Source of the DNA: Acidimicrobiaceae bacterium UBA7830
GTDB lineage: Bacteria; Actinomycetota; Acidimicrobiia; Acidimicrobiales; Ilumatobacteraceae
Length of the DNA stretch: 5,129 nt
Assembly: GCA_002501485.1 (NCBI GenBank)
Contig: DLTS01000026.1
Location: forward strand, 21,318 to 26,446
Direction: 5' to 3'
The stretch's first letter is position 1. Every line of letters starts with the position of its first letter. Both the position numbers and the translations under genes were made by a program. Shown piece after piece: positions 1-5,129 of the stretch. The notes under the pieces were generated by a model, which was given only the letters and a program-made list of their open reading frames with translations, did no database searches and was not told where the DNA came from.

Positions 1-690
1 TTCTTCAGCTCCGCAACAACGTGTTGTCGCAAGTTGGCAAGCGAGGCCTTGAGAGGCAAGATCGCGCATGACAGATCGAGTAGCGCCATCGGAGAAATAT
101 TCAACAATGCAGGTTGGGAATACGCTCAGTTCAGGGCTGTTGGCGGCGGCTGGCATGGGCTGTCGGCGAAACCACTTTGAGAATCGTTGCCCTGAAATGC
201 GGGGAATGTAAGCGGAAGACGAAATGCCGGTGATCGCAGTGACGAGTCGGCGGCGAAGAGTACCGGGCCGTTGCATGAGCCAATTCACAAATGGCGCGCA
301 TTGTGATGCGACCGGACCCATCAGATCAGGGGCGGAGAGCACCCAATTCGTGATGCGCTGTCGAACGGTGAAGTAGCCGTTGAGTTGGCGGACCTGCATG
401 AGATCGATGAACGTCGTTGGGAGGTCGATGTCATATTCGCTATCGGGTCCCCGATGCGGGCAACGCTGAGTACACGCTCCGCAGTGAAAGCAAGAATCAG
501 AAAAAATGTTCTGCTGATTCGGCGTGAGCAGATGGGGGTCTGCCTCAGTGACGCTCGCAAGAGCGTCAAAGATCGACGGAAAAACATCGCAGAGATCAAC
601 GCAGAGTCGACACTGTGAGCACACCGAAATGTCATCGGCGAGGGATGTCCTGACGGACGACTCCTCAACGACGGGAAGTAATTTGGCCAC
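1..690 (-). CDS. GlpC/heterodisulfide reductase-like iron-sulfur protein, N-terminal part (cut by window edge)
   Basis: An open frame of 230 codons runs from a GTG at 690 to the left edge without a stop. Residues 24-34 read CSQCRLCVDLC and residues 67-77 CFHCGACTQRC, two CxxCxxCxxxC motifs that each bind a [4Fe-4S] cluster. FPTC (C194) and TTRCCG (C225, C226) form the first CCG-type motif found in GlpC and HdrB-like subunits. The family passes electrons between a redox partner and quinone or another acceptor, probably in the cytoplasm or at the membrane face. I recall close relatives of about 400 residues encoded next to rubrerythrin and a DUF3501 protein, so roughly the C-terminal half is missing here. 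An in-frame TGA at 712-714 and no other start codon before 690 make this GTG the first possible start; no good ribosome binding site is seen. The Pro usual after the fourth Cys of motif 1 is Asp. The family call is firm; the electron partner is unknown. Confidence 0.9.
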   Translation of the reverse strand, partial: MAKLLPVVEESSVRTSLADDISVCSQCRLCVDLCDVFPSIFDALASVTEADPHLLTPNQQNIFSDSCFHCGACTQRCPHRGPDSEYDIDLPTTFIDLMQVRQLNGYFTVRQRITNWVLSAPDLMGPVASQCAPFVNWLMQRPGTLRRRLVTAITGISSSAYIPRISGQRFSKWFRRQPMPAAANSPELSVFPTCIVEYFSDGATRSVMRDLASQGLACQLATTRCCGAEE

Positions 691-738
691 GGGAAGAGCA
701 GTTCGTGGAGTTCAGAAACGGAGTGGAGGGCGTCGTTT

Positions 739-777
739 GCATGTTGACCCGGGTCAAAGAGACCCAGGTCAACATGC
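739..777 (-). terminator. Strong hairpin after katG, possible terminator or operator
   Basis: Arms 739-755 and 761-777 pair over 17 positions with one mismatch (750/766) around a 5-base loop. The hairpin begins 12 bases past the katG stop codon. No run of T follows on either strand, so it is not a textbook intrinsic terminator. U-poor hairpins of this kind are common after actinobacterial genes, and the structure could also protect the katG message 3' end. The left arm plus two loop bases contains the perfect 14-base palindrome TTGACCCGGGTCAA (744-757). A protein-binding site controlling the downstream iron-sulfur gene is therefore an alternative. The rest of the gap (691-738) shows no clear promoter. 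Confidence 0.45.
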
Positions 778-789
778 GAAAACGATGAA

Positions 790-2964
790 TTAGGCCAGGT
801 CGAAACGATCGAGGTTCATGACCTTCGTCCATGCTGCAATGAAGTCACGGACAAACTTCTCGCCAGAGTCCGATGAGGCATACACATCAGCAATCGCACG
901 AAGCTGTGAGTTCGAACCAAAGACCAAGTCGTTGCGGGTACCGGTCCAGCGGACTTCTCCGGTGGCCCTGCTACGAGCCTCGAACTCGTCTTGGGTGTCG
1001 GTGGTCGCAGACCAGACGTTACTGAGGTCAAGCAAGTTCACGAAGAAGTCGTTTGACAACACGCCAACCCGGTCGGTGAGAACGCCGTGCTGGGAGCCTC
1101 CTGCGTTCGCTCCGAGCACACGAAGGCCGGCAACGAGTACCGACATTTCTGGTGCACTGAGCGTGAGGAGCTGAGCGCGATCAACGAGAAGGTGCTCGGC
1201 CATGTGGGCGTCGCCCTTCCCGACGAAGTTCCTGAAACCGTCTGATTTCGGCTCAAGCGGAGCAAATGACTCGGCATCTGTCATCTCTGAGGTGGCATCT
1301 GTGCGACCAGGGGTGAACGGAACCGTCATTTCGAGACCGCCAGCGGCTGCAGCGGCTTCGACAGCTGCCGAACCAGCGAGGACGATGAGGTCAGCCATTG
1401 AGATGGTCGAACCCGATGCGTTGAAGTTGCTCTGAATTCCATCGAGGGCCGAGAGCACACGACGCAACTGATCAGGATCATTTGCTTCCCAGCCGATCTG
1501 CGGGGCGAGGCGGATGCGAGCGCCATTGGCGCCACCGCGCATATCGCTTCCACGGAACGTTGAGGCTGATGCCCATGCCGTTGCTACAAGTTCACCGGTG
1601 GTGAGGCCTGACGCAAGGACGTCTGCCTTGAGCGACGCAATCTCTGCATCGGTCACGAGAGCATGATCAACAGCGGGAACTGGATCTTGCCAAATGAGGT
1701 CCTCGCTTGGCACCTCCGGTCCGACGTAGCGGGCCTTAGGTCCCATGTCACGGTGAGTCAACTTGAACCACGCACGAGCGAATGCATCTGCGAACTGATC
1801 TGGGTTCTCGTGAAAACGTCGTGAGATGGGCTCATAGATCGGGTCGTAGCGCATCGCCATATCGGCAGTCGTCATCATCGGAGCGTGACGGACGTTTGCG
1901 TCATGAGCATCTGGCACGAGGTCAGCAGCGTCTGGGTCAGTTGGCTTCCACTGCTGAGCGCCTGCCGGGCTGTGAGTGAGCTCCCACTCGTATCCGAACA
2001 ACATGTCGAAGTAGGAGTTGTCCCACTGCGTTGGGGTCGGAGTCCAGGCACCTTCGATTCCACTTGTGGTGGTATCACCACCGACACCGGTTCCGTGGGC
2101 GTTCTTCCAGCCGGTTCCTTGCAACTCAATCGGGGCACCCTCTGGCTCAGGGCCAACAAGATCAGGGTCACCCGCTCCGTGTGCCTTACCAAACGTGTGT
2201 CCACCGGCAGTGAGGGCAACAGTTTCCTCGTCGTTCATCGCCATGCGTGCGAAGGTCTCACGAATGTCGGCGCCCGAGGCGACGGGGTCAGGGTTGCCGT
2301 TGGGGCCCTCTGGGTTCACGTAAATGAGGCCCATCTGCACGGCACCCAGAGGGTTTGCCAACTCGCGGTTACCCGAGTAACGCTCATCAGCAAGCCACTC
2401 CGATTCTGGACCCCAGTAGATGTCGTCTTCGGGTGTGTAGATGTCTTCGCGACCACCAGCGAAGCCGAACGTCTTGAACCCCATCGATTCGAGTGCAACG
2501 TTGCCAGCAAGGATCATGAGGTCCGCCCATGAAATTTTCCGGCCGTACTTCTGCTTAATTGGCAGCAGGAGCATACGGGCCTTATCAAGGTTGCCGTTGT
2601 CGGGCCAGCTGTTGAGTGGGGCAAACCTGTGGTTGCCGGTTCCGGCTCCGCCACGACCGTCTTCGATTCGATAGGTGCCAGCTGCGTGCCATGCCAGGCG
2701 GATCATGAGGCCGCCGTAGTGGCCGTAGTCGGCTGGCCACCACTCTTGAGAGTCGGTCATCATGCCTTCGAGATCAGCCTTGACCGCGCCGAGGTCGAGT
2801 GATGCAAACTCCGCCGCGTAATCGAAATCATCGTCCATGGGGTTCGAGGCTGGGTGACCTTGGTGGAGGATTCCAAGGTTGAGCTGTTCTGGCCACCACA
2901 TGTGGTTGGCAACAGTCGTCGTTGGAGCATTCGCACCGTGGACGACGGGGCATTGATCAGACAT
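790..2964 (-). CDS. katG: Catalase-peroxidase KatG (hydroperoxidase I)
   Basis: A cytoplasmic heme enzyme that breaks down hydrogen peroxide by catalase and peroxidase activity. Numbering is from the upstream ATG at 2967 (725 residues, normal for the family, two peroxidase-like domains). The N-terminal domain has the distal triad R90, W93, H94 in RLAWHAAGTYR. The covalent Met-Tyr-Trp adduct residues are W93, Y216 (LIYVNPEGPNG) and M242 (RMAMND). The proximal H257 (GGHTFG), W308 and D369 are present, as is the mobile arginine R406 (THRDMGP). The residue matching M. tuberculosis Ser315 is Ser (S302 in TTSGIE). The C-terminal half, about residue 420 onward, is the heme-free domain that supports folding and dimerization; it is intact to a TAA at 790-792. 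Two adjacent ATG codons exist. The second (2964) lies 5 bases from AAGGAG and is preferred; the first is only 2 bases away. The gene is probably cotranscribed with the regulator just upstream. Confidence 0.98.
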   Translation of the reverse strand: MSDQCPVVHGANAPTTTVANHMWWPEQLNLGILHQGHPASNPMDDDFDYAAEFASLDLGAVKADLEGMMTDSQEWWPADYGHYGGLMIRLAWHAAGTYRIEDGRGGAGTGNHRFAPLNSWPDNGNLDKARMLLLPIKQKYGRKISWADLMILAGNVALESMGFKTFGFAGGREDIYTPEDDIYWGPESEWLADERYSGNRELANPLGAVQMGLIYVNPEGPNGNPDPVASGADIRETFARMAMNDEETVALTAGGHTFGKAHGAGDPDLVGPEPEGAPIELQGTGWKNAHGTGVGGDTTTSGIEGAWTPTPTQWDNSYFDMLFGYEWELTHSPAGAQQWKPTDPDAADLVPDAHDANVRHAPMMTTADMAMRYDPIYEPISRRFHENPDQFADAFARAWFKLTHRDMGPKARYVGPEVPSEDLIWQDPVPAVDHALVTDAEIASLKADVLASGLTTGELVATAWASASTFRGSDMRGGANGARIRLAPQIGWEANDPDQLRRVLSALDGIQSNFNASGSTISMADLIVLAGSAAVEAAAAAGGLEMTVPFTPGRTDATSEMTDAESFAPLEPKSDGFRNFVGKGDAHMAEHLLVDRAQLLTLSAPEMSVLVAGLRVLGANAGGSQHGVLTDRVGVLSNDFFVNLLDLSNVWSATTDTQDEFEARSRATGEVRWTGTRNDLVFGSNSQLRAIADVYASSDSGEKFVRDFIAAWTKVMNLDRFDLA

Positions 2965-2969
2965 CATGT

Positions 2970-2975
2970 CTCCTT
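2970..2975 (-). promoter_or_regulatory. katG ribosome binding site overlapping the furA stop codon
   Basis: The minus strand reads AAGGAG here, the best Shine-Dalgarno match in the window. The furA stop TAA occupies 2976-2974, so its last two bases are the start of this site. Ribosomes ending furA therefore stop on top of the katG initiation region, which suggests translational coupling. The spacing favours the second of the two katG ATG codons. Confidence 0.8.
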
Positions 2976-3429
2976 ATTTGCTTTGGTTATTAGTTGGTTT
3001 GTCGAAGTTGCTGGAGGGAGCAGTGCAATGAGCACACGTCCCGTGAAACACCACCGATGTTGACGATGGTGAGAAGTCATTTGGTTCGCTGATCGACAGC
3101 GCATCGGGGTGATCGATGCTGACGTCGGCGATCGCTCCACACTCATTGCACACGGCGTGGTGGTGGTCGGTCAGGTTCGGGTCGAAGCGAACCGCTCCGC
3201 CGTCGAATGTCACCTGACTGAGTTCTCCCATTTCTGTGAGATCGGTGAGCGTTTGATACACCGTCCGAAGCGAGATTCCTGGCATCTGGGCAGAGGCCGT
3301 GGTGTAAAGCGCCTCCGCAGTCGGATGTTCAGCGTTTTCATGCAGTAGCGAGAACAGCAGTTGCCGTTGCGGGGTGATTTTCAAGCCCTCGGAGCGAAAA
3401 CGCTCGACTAGCTGTTCGGGGCTGCGCAC
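2974..3429 (-). CDS. furA: Fur-family peroxide/iron-responsive repressor, PerR/FurA type
   Basis: A 151-residue cytoplasmic DNA-binding metalloregulator, the usual Fur length, counted from GTG at 3429. The winged helix is at the N-terminus (LKITPQRQLLFSLL, then the recognition helix ISLRTVYQTLTDL around residues 52-64). The C-terminal dimerization domain carries structural zinc pairs C94/C97 and C132/C135. Residues matching the regulatory site of B. subtilis PerR are all present: H35, D83, H89, H91 and D102. Asp at the last position, rather than Fur's Glu, is the residue reported to make PerR sensitive to peroxide by metal-catalysed histidine oxidation. With katG 6-9 bases downstream, it most likely represses its own operon and releases it under peroxide. 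The frame stays open upstream to GTG 3552, overlapping the previous gene, but that extension lacks family similarity. TTG 3465 is another alternative. Target genes beyond katG are unknown. Confidence 0.93.
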   Translation of the reverse strand: MRSPEQLVERFRSEGLKITPQRQLLFSLLHENAEHPTAEALYTTASAQMPGISLRTVYQTLTDLTEMGELSQVTFDGGAVRFDPNLTDHHHAVCNECGAIADVSIDHPDALSISEPNDFSPSSTSVVFHGTCAHCTAPSSNFDKPTNNQSK

Positions 3430-3476
3430 CCTCTTATTGTGGTTCGCAGACGGCCTAATCTGCAAATCATGCGAAT
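3430..3476 (-). promoter_or_regulatory. Putative leaderless furA-katG promoter with overlapping inverted repeat
   Basis: On the minus strand a -35-like TTGCAG (3465-3460) and a -10-like CACAAT (3441-3436) are separated by 18 bases. Six bases then lead to the furA GTG at 3429, which would place transcription start on or next to the start codon. AAGAGG abuts the GTG with no spacing, so it cannot work as a normal ribosome binding site; this also favours leaderless translation. The arms TTCGCAGA (3443-3450, plus strand) and TCTGCAAA (3459-3466) pair at 7 of 8 positions across 8 bases and cover the -35 box and spacer, where a repressor would block polymerase. A further half-site resembling TTCGCA lies at 3475-3470. 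Known mycobacterial furA genes are autoregulated at a leaderless start; the match here is by architecture, not by a proven box. Confidence 0.45.
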
Positions 3477-3527
3477 AAGCAAGGACTGATATTTGGGTCT
3501 CGAAACAACAGATGCAGAGGTGAGAAG

Positions 3528-4166
3528 TTACGAACTTCCGCCCGGTTGCCACAGAGTTGCTTGGTAGCCCTCTTCAAGTGAGGTTGCGATGGCATCGACA
3601 TGATCGGCCTCGTCGATGTGAGCGGCCAGAAGCTCAGCACCGCTTGGACGCTCATCTTCAGACGGCCAGCTTGAGGTTTTCCACATGTCTGATCGTCGCA
3701 GTGCCTTTCCACAATGCATGAAACAGGTATCGACGTTGACGATTATTGCGAGGTTCGGCACCCGACCACCATCGGTGCAGAGATTTCGAATCTCGGTGTC
3801 GGTTGAAATCGATGCGGTCCCGTTTACTCGCATGGTCTCCTCAAGGCCGGGGATCATGAACAACATTGCGATCGACGACTGCTGTAGGAGGTTTCGGTAC
3901 GAGTCAATGCGGTTGTTGCCAGCAAGATCGCCGAACGCGATGTGTCGTTCATCGACGACTTTGACAAAGCCAGGGGTGCCACCGCGAGGTGAAATGTCGA
4001 CACGTTCGCCGTCACTTGTTGCGAAAATAAATAGCGGTGAAGCCCCGATCATCCGAGCCGCCGCATCATCGATGTGATCGATCTCTTTGTCGAGTGCACG
4101 CTGGGATGGTGAGCGAAACAGTGTCCGCAATTCGTCGGAGTCATCAATGCACGAGTGAAGATCCAT
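3528..4166 (-). CDS. PPOX-fold FMN-dependent protein, DR_2398/MSMEG_1061-like
   Basis: A 212-residue soluble protein of the pyridoxamine 5'-phosphate oxidase-like split-barrel fold. The segments DISPRGG (57-63), GNNRIDSYRNLL (83-94) and GLEETMRVNGTA (107-118) are those I associate with the subgroup named after Deinococcus DR_2398. The middle segment, with its Asn-Arg and Arg, lies where this fold contacts the FMN phosphate. CFMHCGKALRRSDMWK (148-163) is a second conserved block with two cysteines. Members are predicted flavin or F420-type oxidoreductases; substrates are generally undetermined, so this is unlikely to be true PdxH. There is no signal peptide or membrane segment. The start is the ATG at 4166 with a weak AGGG 7 bases upstream; the stop is TAA. 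It precedes furA by 98 bases. A redox-related role with katG is possible but unproven. Confidence 0.85.
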   Translation of the reverse strand: MDLHSCIDDSDELRTLFRSPSQRALDKEIDHIDDAAARMIGASPLFIFATSDGERVDISPRGGTPGFVKVVDERHIAFGDLAGNNRIDSYRNLLQQSSIAMLFMIPGLEETMRVNGTASISTDTEIRNLCTDGGRVPNLAIIVNVDTCFMHCGKALRRSDMWKTSSWPSEDERPSGAELLAAHIDEADHVDAIATSLEEGYQATLWQPGGSS

Positions 4167-4189
4167 ATCGAAACCCTAGAGCGTGTGTG

Positions 4190-4206
4190 GCCCCGCGTTG
4201 CGGGGC
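4190..4206 (-). terminator. Short GC-rich hairpin between cupin and PPOX genes
   Basis: GCCCCGC (4190-4196) and GCGGGGC (4200-4206) are perfect 7-base arms around a GTT loop. It sits 54 bases past the cupin stop and 23 bases before the PPOX start. No T-run follows on the minus strand. On the plus strand it is followed by TTGTTGC, but no plus-strand gene ends nearby. It may separate the cupin transcript from the PPOX gene. The rest of the 94-base gap has no convincing promoter. Confidence 0.4.
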
Positions 4207-4260
4207 TTGTTGCATGGCCGAAATCTTCGCTGACGCCGATTCGCTATGACGAGAGGTGCC

Positions 4261-4665
4261 CTACGCTCCCGGTGGAAACTCGTACTTGACGTCATCGAAG
4301 CTACGAATACCAGAAAAGATGTAGAGCAGCCGAAGAGGTTCGGTTGAACTTCCATTGAGCGCAATGTGTTCCGTGCCACCGGGAATGTGCACGACCTCAT
4401 TGGCTTGCATCACACGTGGAGCCTCGTCGTTGATGTGCATCTCTGCCACCCCAGAGAGAATGACGTAGGTCTCAGCCTGGGGGTGAAGATGCCCGCGAGA
4501 GGGACGGTGGGCGCCGACGGGAATTTCAGCGATGCCCATGACAACGCCAGTGTCATTGTTGTTCTCAAGCAATGTCCACCAGTTCACGACGGTGTTGCCG
4601 TCAACGGCTCGTGTTTCGATCGGAAGGTCTGCTGGGTCGACGAACAGAGCGTTGTGCACCGACAC
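4261..4665 (-). CDS. Single-domain cupin protein (cupin_2 type)
   Basis: A 134-residue soluble protein made of one cupin beta-barrel. Motif 1 is G51 with H59, H61 (GHLHPQAETY) and E65, ending at G72. Motif 2 is PGGTEHIALN with H100 as the fourth ligand and N104. This complete 3-His/1-Glu set predicts a bound divalent metal (Fe, Mn, Zn or Ni). Cupins of this size include dioxygenases, isomerases, lyases and ligand-binding proteins, and the sequence alone does not decide which; the substrate is unknown. Translation probably begins at GTG 4665, or at GTG 4659 two codons later. No ATG, GTG or TTG occurs in frame back to the preceding gene, and only a distant AGGG is seen as a ribosome binding site. 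The crotonase gene ends 62 bases upstream, so cotranscription with it is possible. There is no signal peptide. Confidence 0.85.
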   Translation of the reverse strand: MSVHNALFVDPADLPIETRAVDGNTVVNWWTLLENNNDTGVVMGIAEIPVGAHRPSRGHLHPQAETYVILSGVAEMHINDEAPRVMQANEVVHIPGGTEHIALNGSSTEPLRLLYIFSGIRSFDDVKYEFPPGA

Positions 4666-4727
4666 AGAGTATGTCGCCCTAATGGGTTCTTCGTTGGATG
4701 ATGCGATGCGCGGATATGTGGCGGCAG

Positions 4728-5129
4728 TTACTTCAAGGCGCCATCGCCATGGCGCCCATCGCCCGAACTGAAGCGACCGGCTCCGGCGATGCCCTCGGCC
4801 TCGAGTACCGGGCGACTGTTAAACCACTCCTGGACGAGTGCGTCTCGAACATTGAGGCCGTGTTGGGCCTTTACTGATCGGCGATCGGCGCGAGCGCACA
4901 GTTGGGGGAATGCTGCGATCTGATGAGCGAGTTCTTCGGCTCGATGTCGTGCGTCTCCATCGGGAACGACGTATTCGCAAAGCCCGATCTGCTTGCATTC
5001 ATCGGCTGTGACCTGCCGCCCGGTCAAGATGAGATCGAGTGCACGTCCCTCTCCGACGAGGCGCGGAAGCCGAACGGTGCCCCCGTCGATGAGCGGAATT
5101 CCCCATCGTCTGCAGTACACCCCCATGTA
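4728..5129 (-). CDS. Enoyl-CoA hydratase/isomerase family (crotonase) protein, C-terminal part (cut by window edge)
   Basis: The last 133 residues of a crotonase-fold protein enter from the right edge and end at TAA 4730-4728; the N-terminal half is outside. The block GVYCRRWGIPLIDGGTVRLP then LVGEGRALDLILTGRQVTADECKQIGL is the typical crotonase core followed by the trimerization helices. These enzymes act on acyl-CoA thioesters, as hydratases, isomerases, dehalogenases or hydrolases. Aligning GVYCRRWG with GQPEILLG of rat enoyl-CoA hydratase puts Cys where the catalytic Glu164 lies. Standard beta-oxidation hydratase chemistry is therefore doubtful. The Glu144 region and oxyanion-hole segment are not in the window. 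I have seen this CRRWG-PLIDGG pattern in actinobacterial family members annotated only generically. The Gly-rich tail (SSGDGRHGDGALK) contains a coding inverted repeat. The exact reaction is unknown. Confidence 0.92.
   Translation of the reverse strand, partial: YMGVYCRRWGIPLIDGGTVRLPRLVGEGRALDLILTGRQVTADECKQIGLCEYVVPDGDARHRAEELAHQIAAFPQLCARADRRSVKAQHGLNVRDALVQEWFNSRPVLEAEGIAGAGRFSSGDGRHGDGALK

Noticed and set aside
321..668. 115-codon minus-strand open frame with Arg/Ser-rich translation
   Set aside because: It overlaps the iron-sulfur gene in another frame of the same strand. Its translation has no recognisable domain, while the GTG 690 frame contains complete cluster-binding motifs.
385..793. 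Plus-strand open frames of 77 and 89 codons
   Set aside because: They are antisense to the iron-sulfur gene and the hairpin region, with no convincing ribosome binding site or domain.
1885..2532. 215-codon plus-strand open frame opposite katG
   Set aside because: It is antisense to a highly conserved part of katG, has a low-complexity Val/Ser-rich translation with no known domain, and is explained by codon bias on the opposite strand.
3430..3552. N-terminal extension of the Fur protein from GTG 3552, including a CICC motif
   Set aside because: It would overlap the PPOX gene by 25 bases, has no ribosome binding site or Fur similarity, and spans the probable promoter. The family start aligns near GTG 3429.
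4737..4756. Inverted repeat GGCGCCAT/ATGGCGCC with 4-base loop
   Set aside because: It lies inside the Gly/Asp-rich end of the crotonase coding region, made of repeated GGCGATGG codons, with no T-run. Coding repetition explains it as well as a terminator does.

Overview
The window is a single-strand run of genes: all five are read leftward (minus strand), and the first and last are cut by the window edges. The base composition is only moderately GC-rich by eye. A FurA-type regulator sits directly in front of katG, and a DR_2398-type flavin protein and an actinobacterial-looking crotonase lie nearby. Together these point to an actinobacterium of moderate GC content, possibly an Acidimicrobiia-like environmental lineage. 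That placement is inference from gene content, not a phylogenetic result.

Layout from right to left, which is the direction of transcription. 5129-4728 is the C-terminal part of a crotonase (enoyl-CoA hydratase/isomerase family). 4665-4261 is a small single-domain cupin with a complete metal-binding motif. 4166-3528 is a PPOX-fold, probably FMN-dependent protein of the DR_2398 type. 3429-2974 is a PerR-like Fur-family repressor with both zinc CxxC pairs and all five regulatory metal ligands. 2964-790 is a complete catalase-peroxidase, KatG. 690-1 is the N-terminal 230 residues of an iron-sulfur protein of the GlpC/heterodisulfide-reductase-like type. This last gene is easy to miss because it starts with GTG and runs off the left edge, but its two ferredoxin motifs and CCG-type motif are unmistakable.

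The core is an oxidative-stress module. The furA stop codon lies inside the katG ribosome binding site, so the two are almost certainly one transcription and translation unit, as in mycobacterial furA-katG. The 98-base gap in front of furA holds a plausible leaderless promoter overlapped by an inverted repeat that could be the regulator's own operator. The iron-sulfur gene follows katG on the same strand after a 99-base gap containing a strong hairpin. Proteins of this type are often encoded beside rubrerythrin, which would extend the peroxide-defence theme beyond the left edge; that is a prediction. The PPOX, cupin and crotonase genes are separated by 62-98 base gaps and have no demonstrable link to the katG module beyond shared orientation.

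No gene-free stretch longer than 100 bases exists. I saw no tRNA, rRNA, CRISPR array, insertion sequence or attachment site, and no sign of a wholly novel system. The most interesting points are the concealed iron-sulfur gene, the furA promoter/operator architecture, the hairpin with a nested perfect palindrome after katG, and the missing catalytic glutamate in the crotonase.
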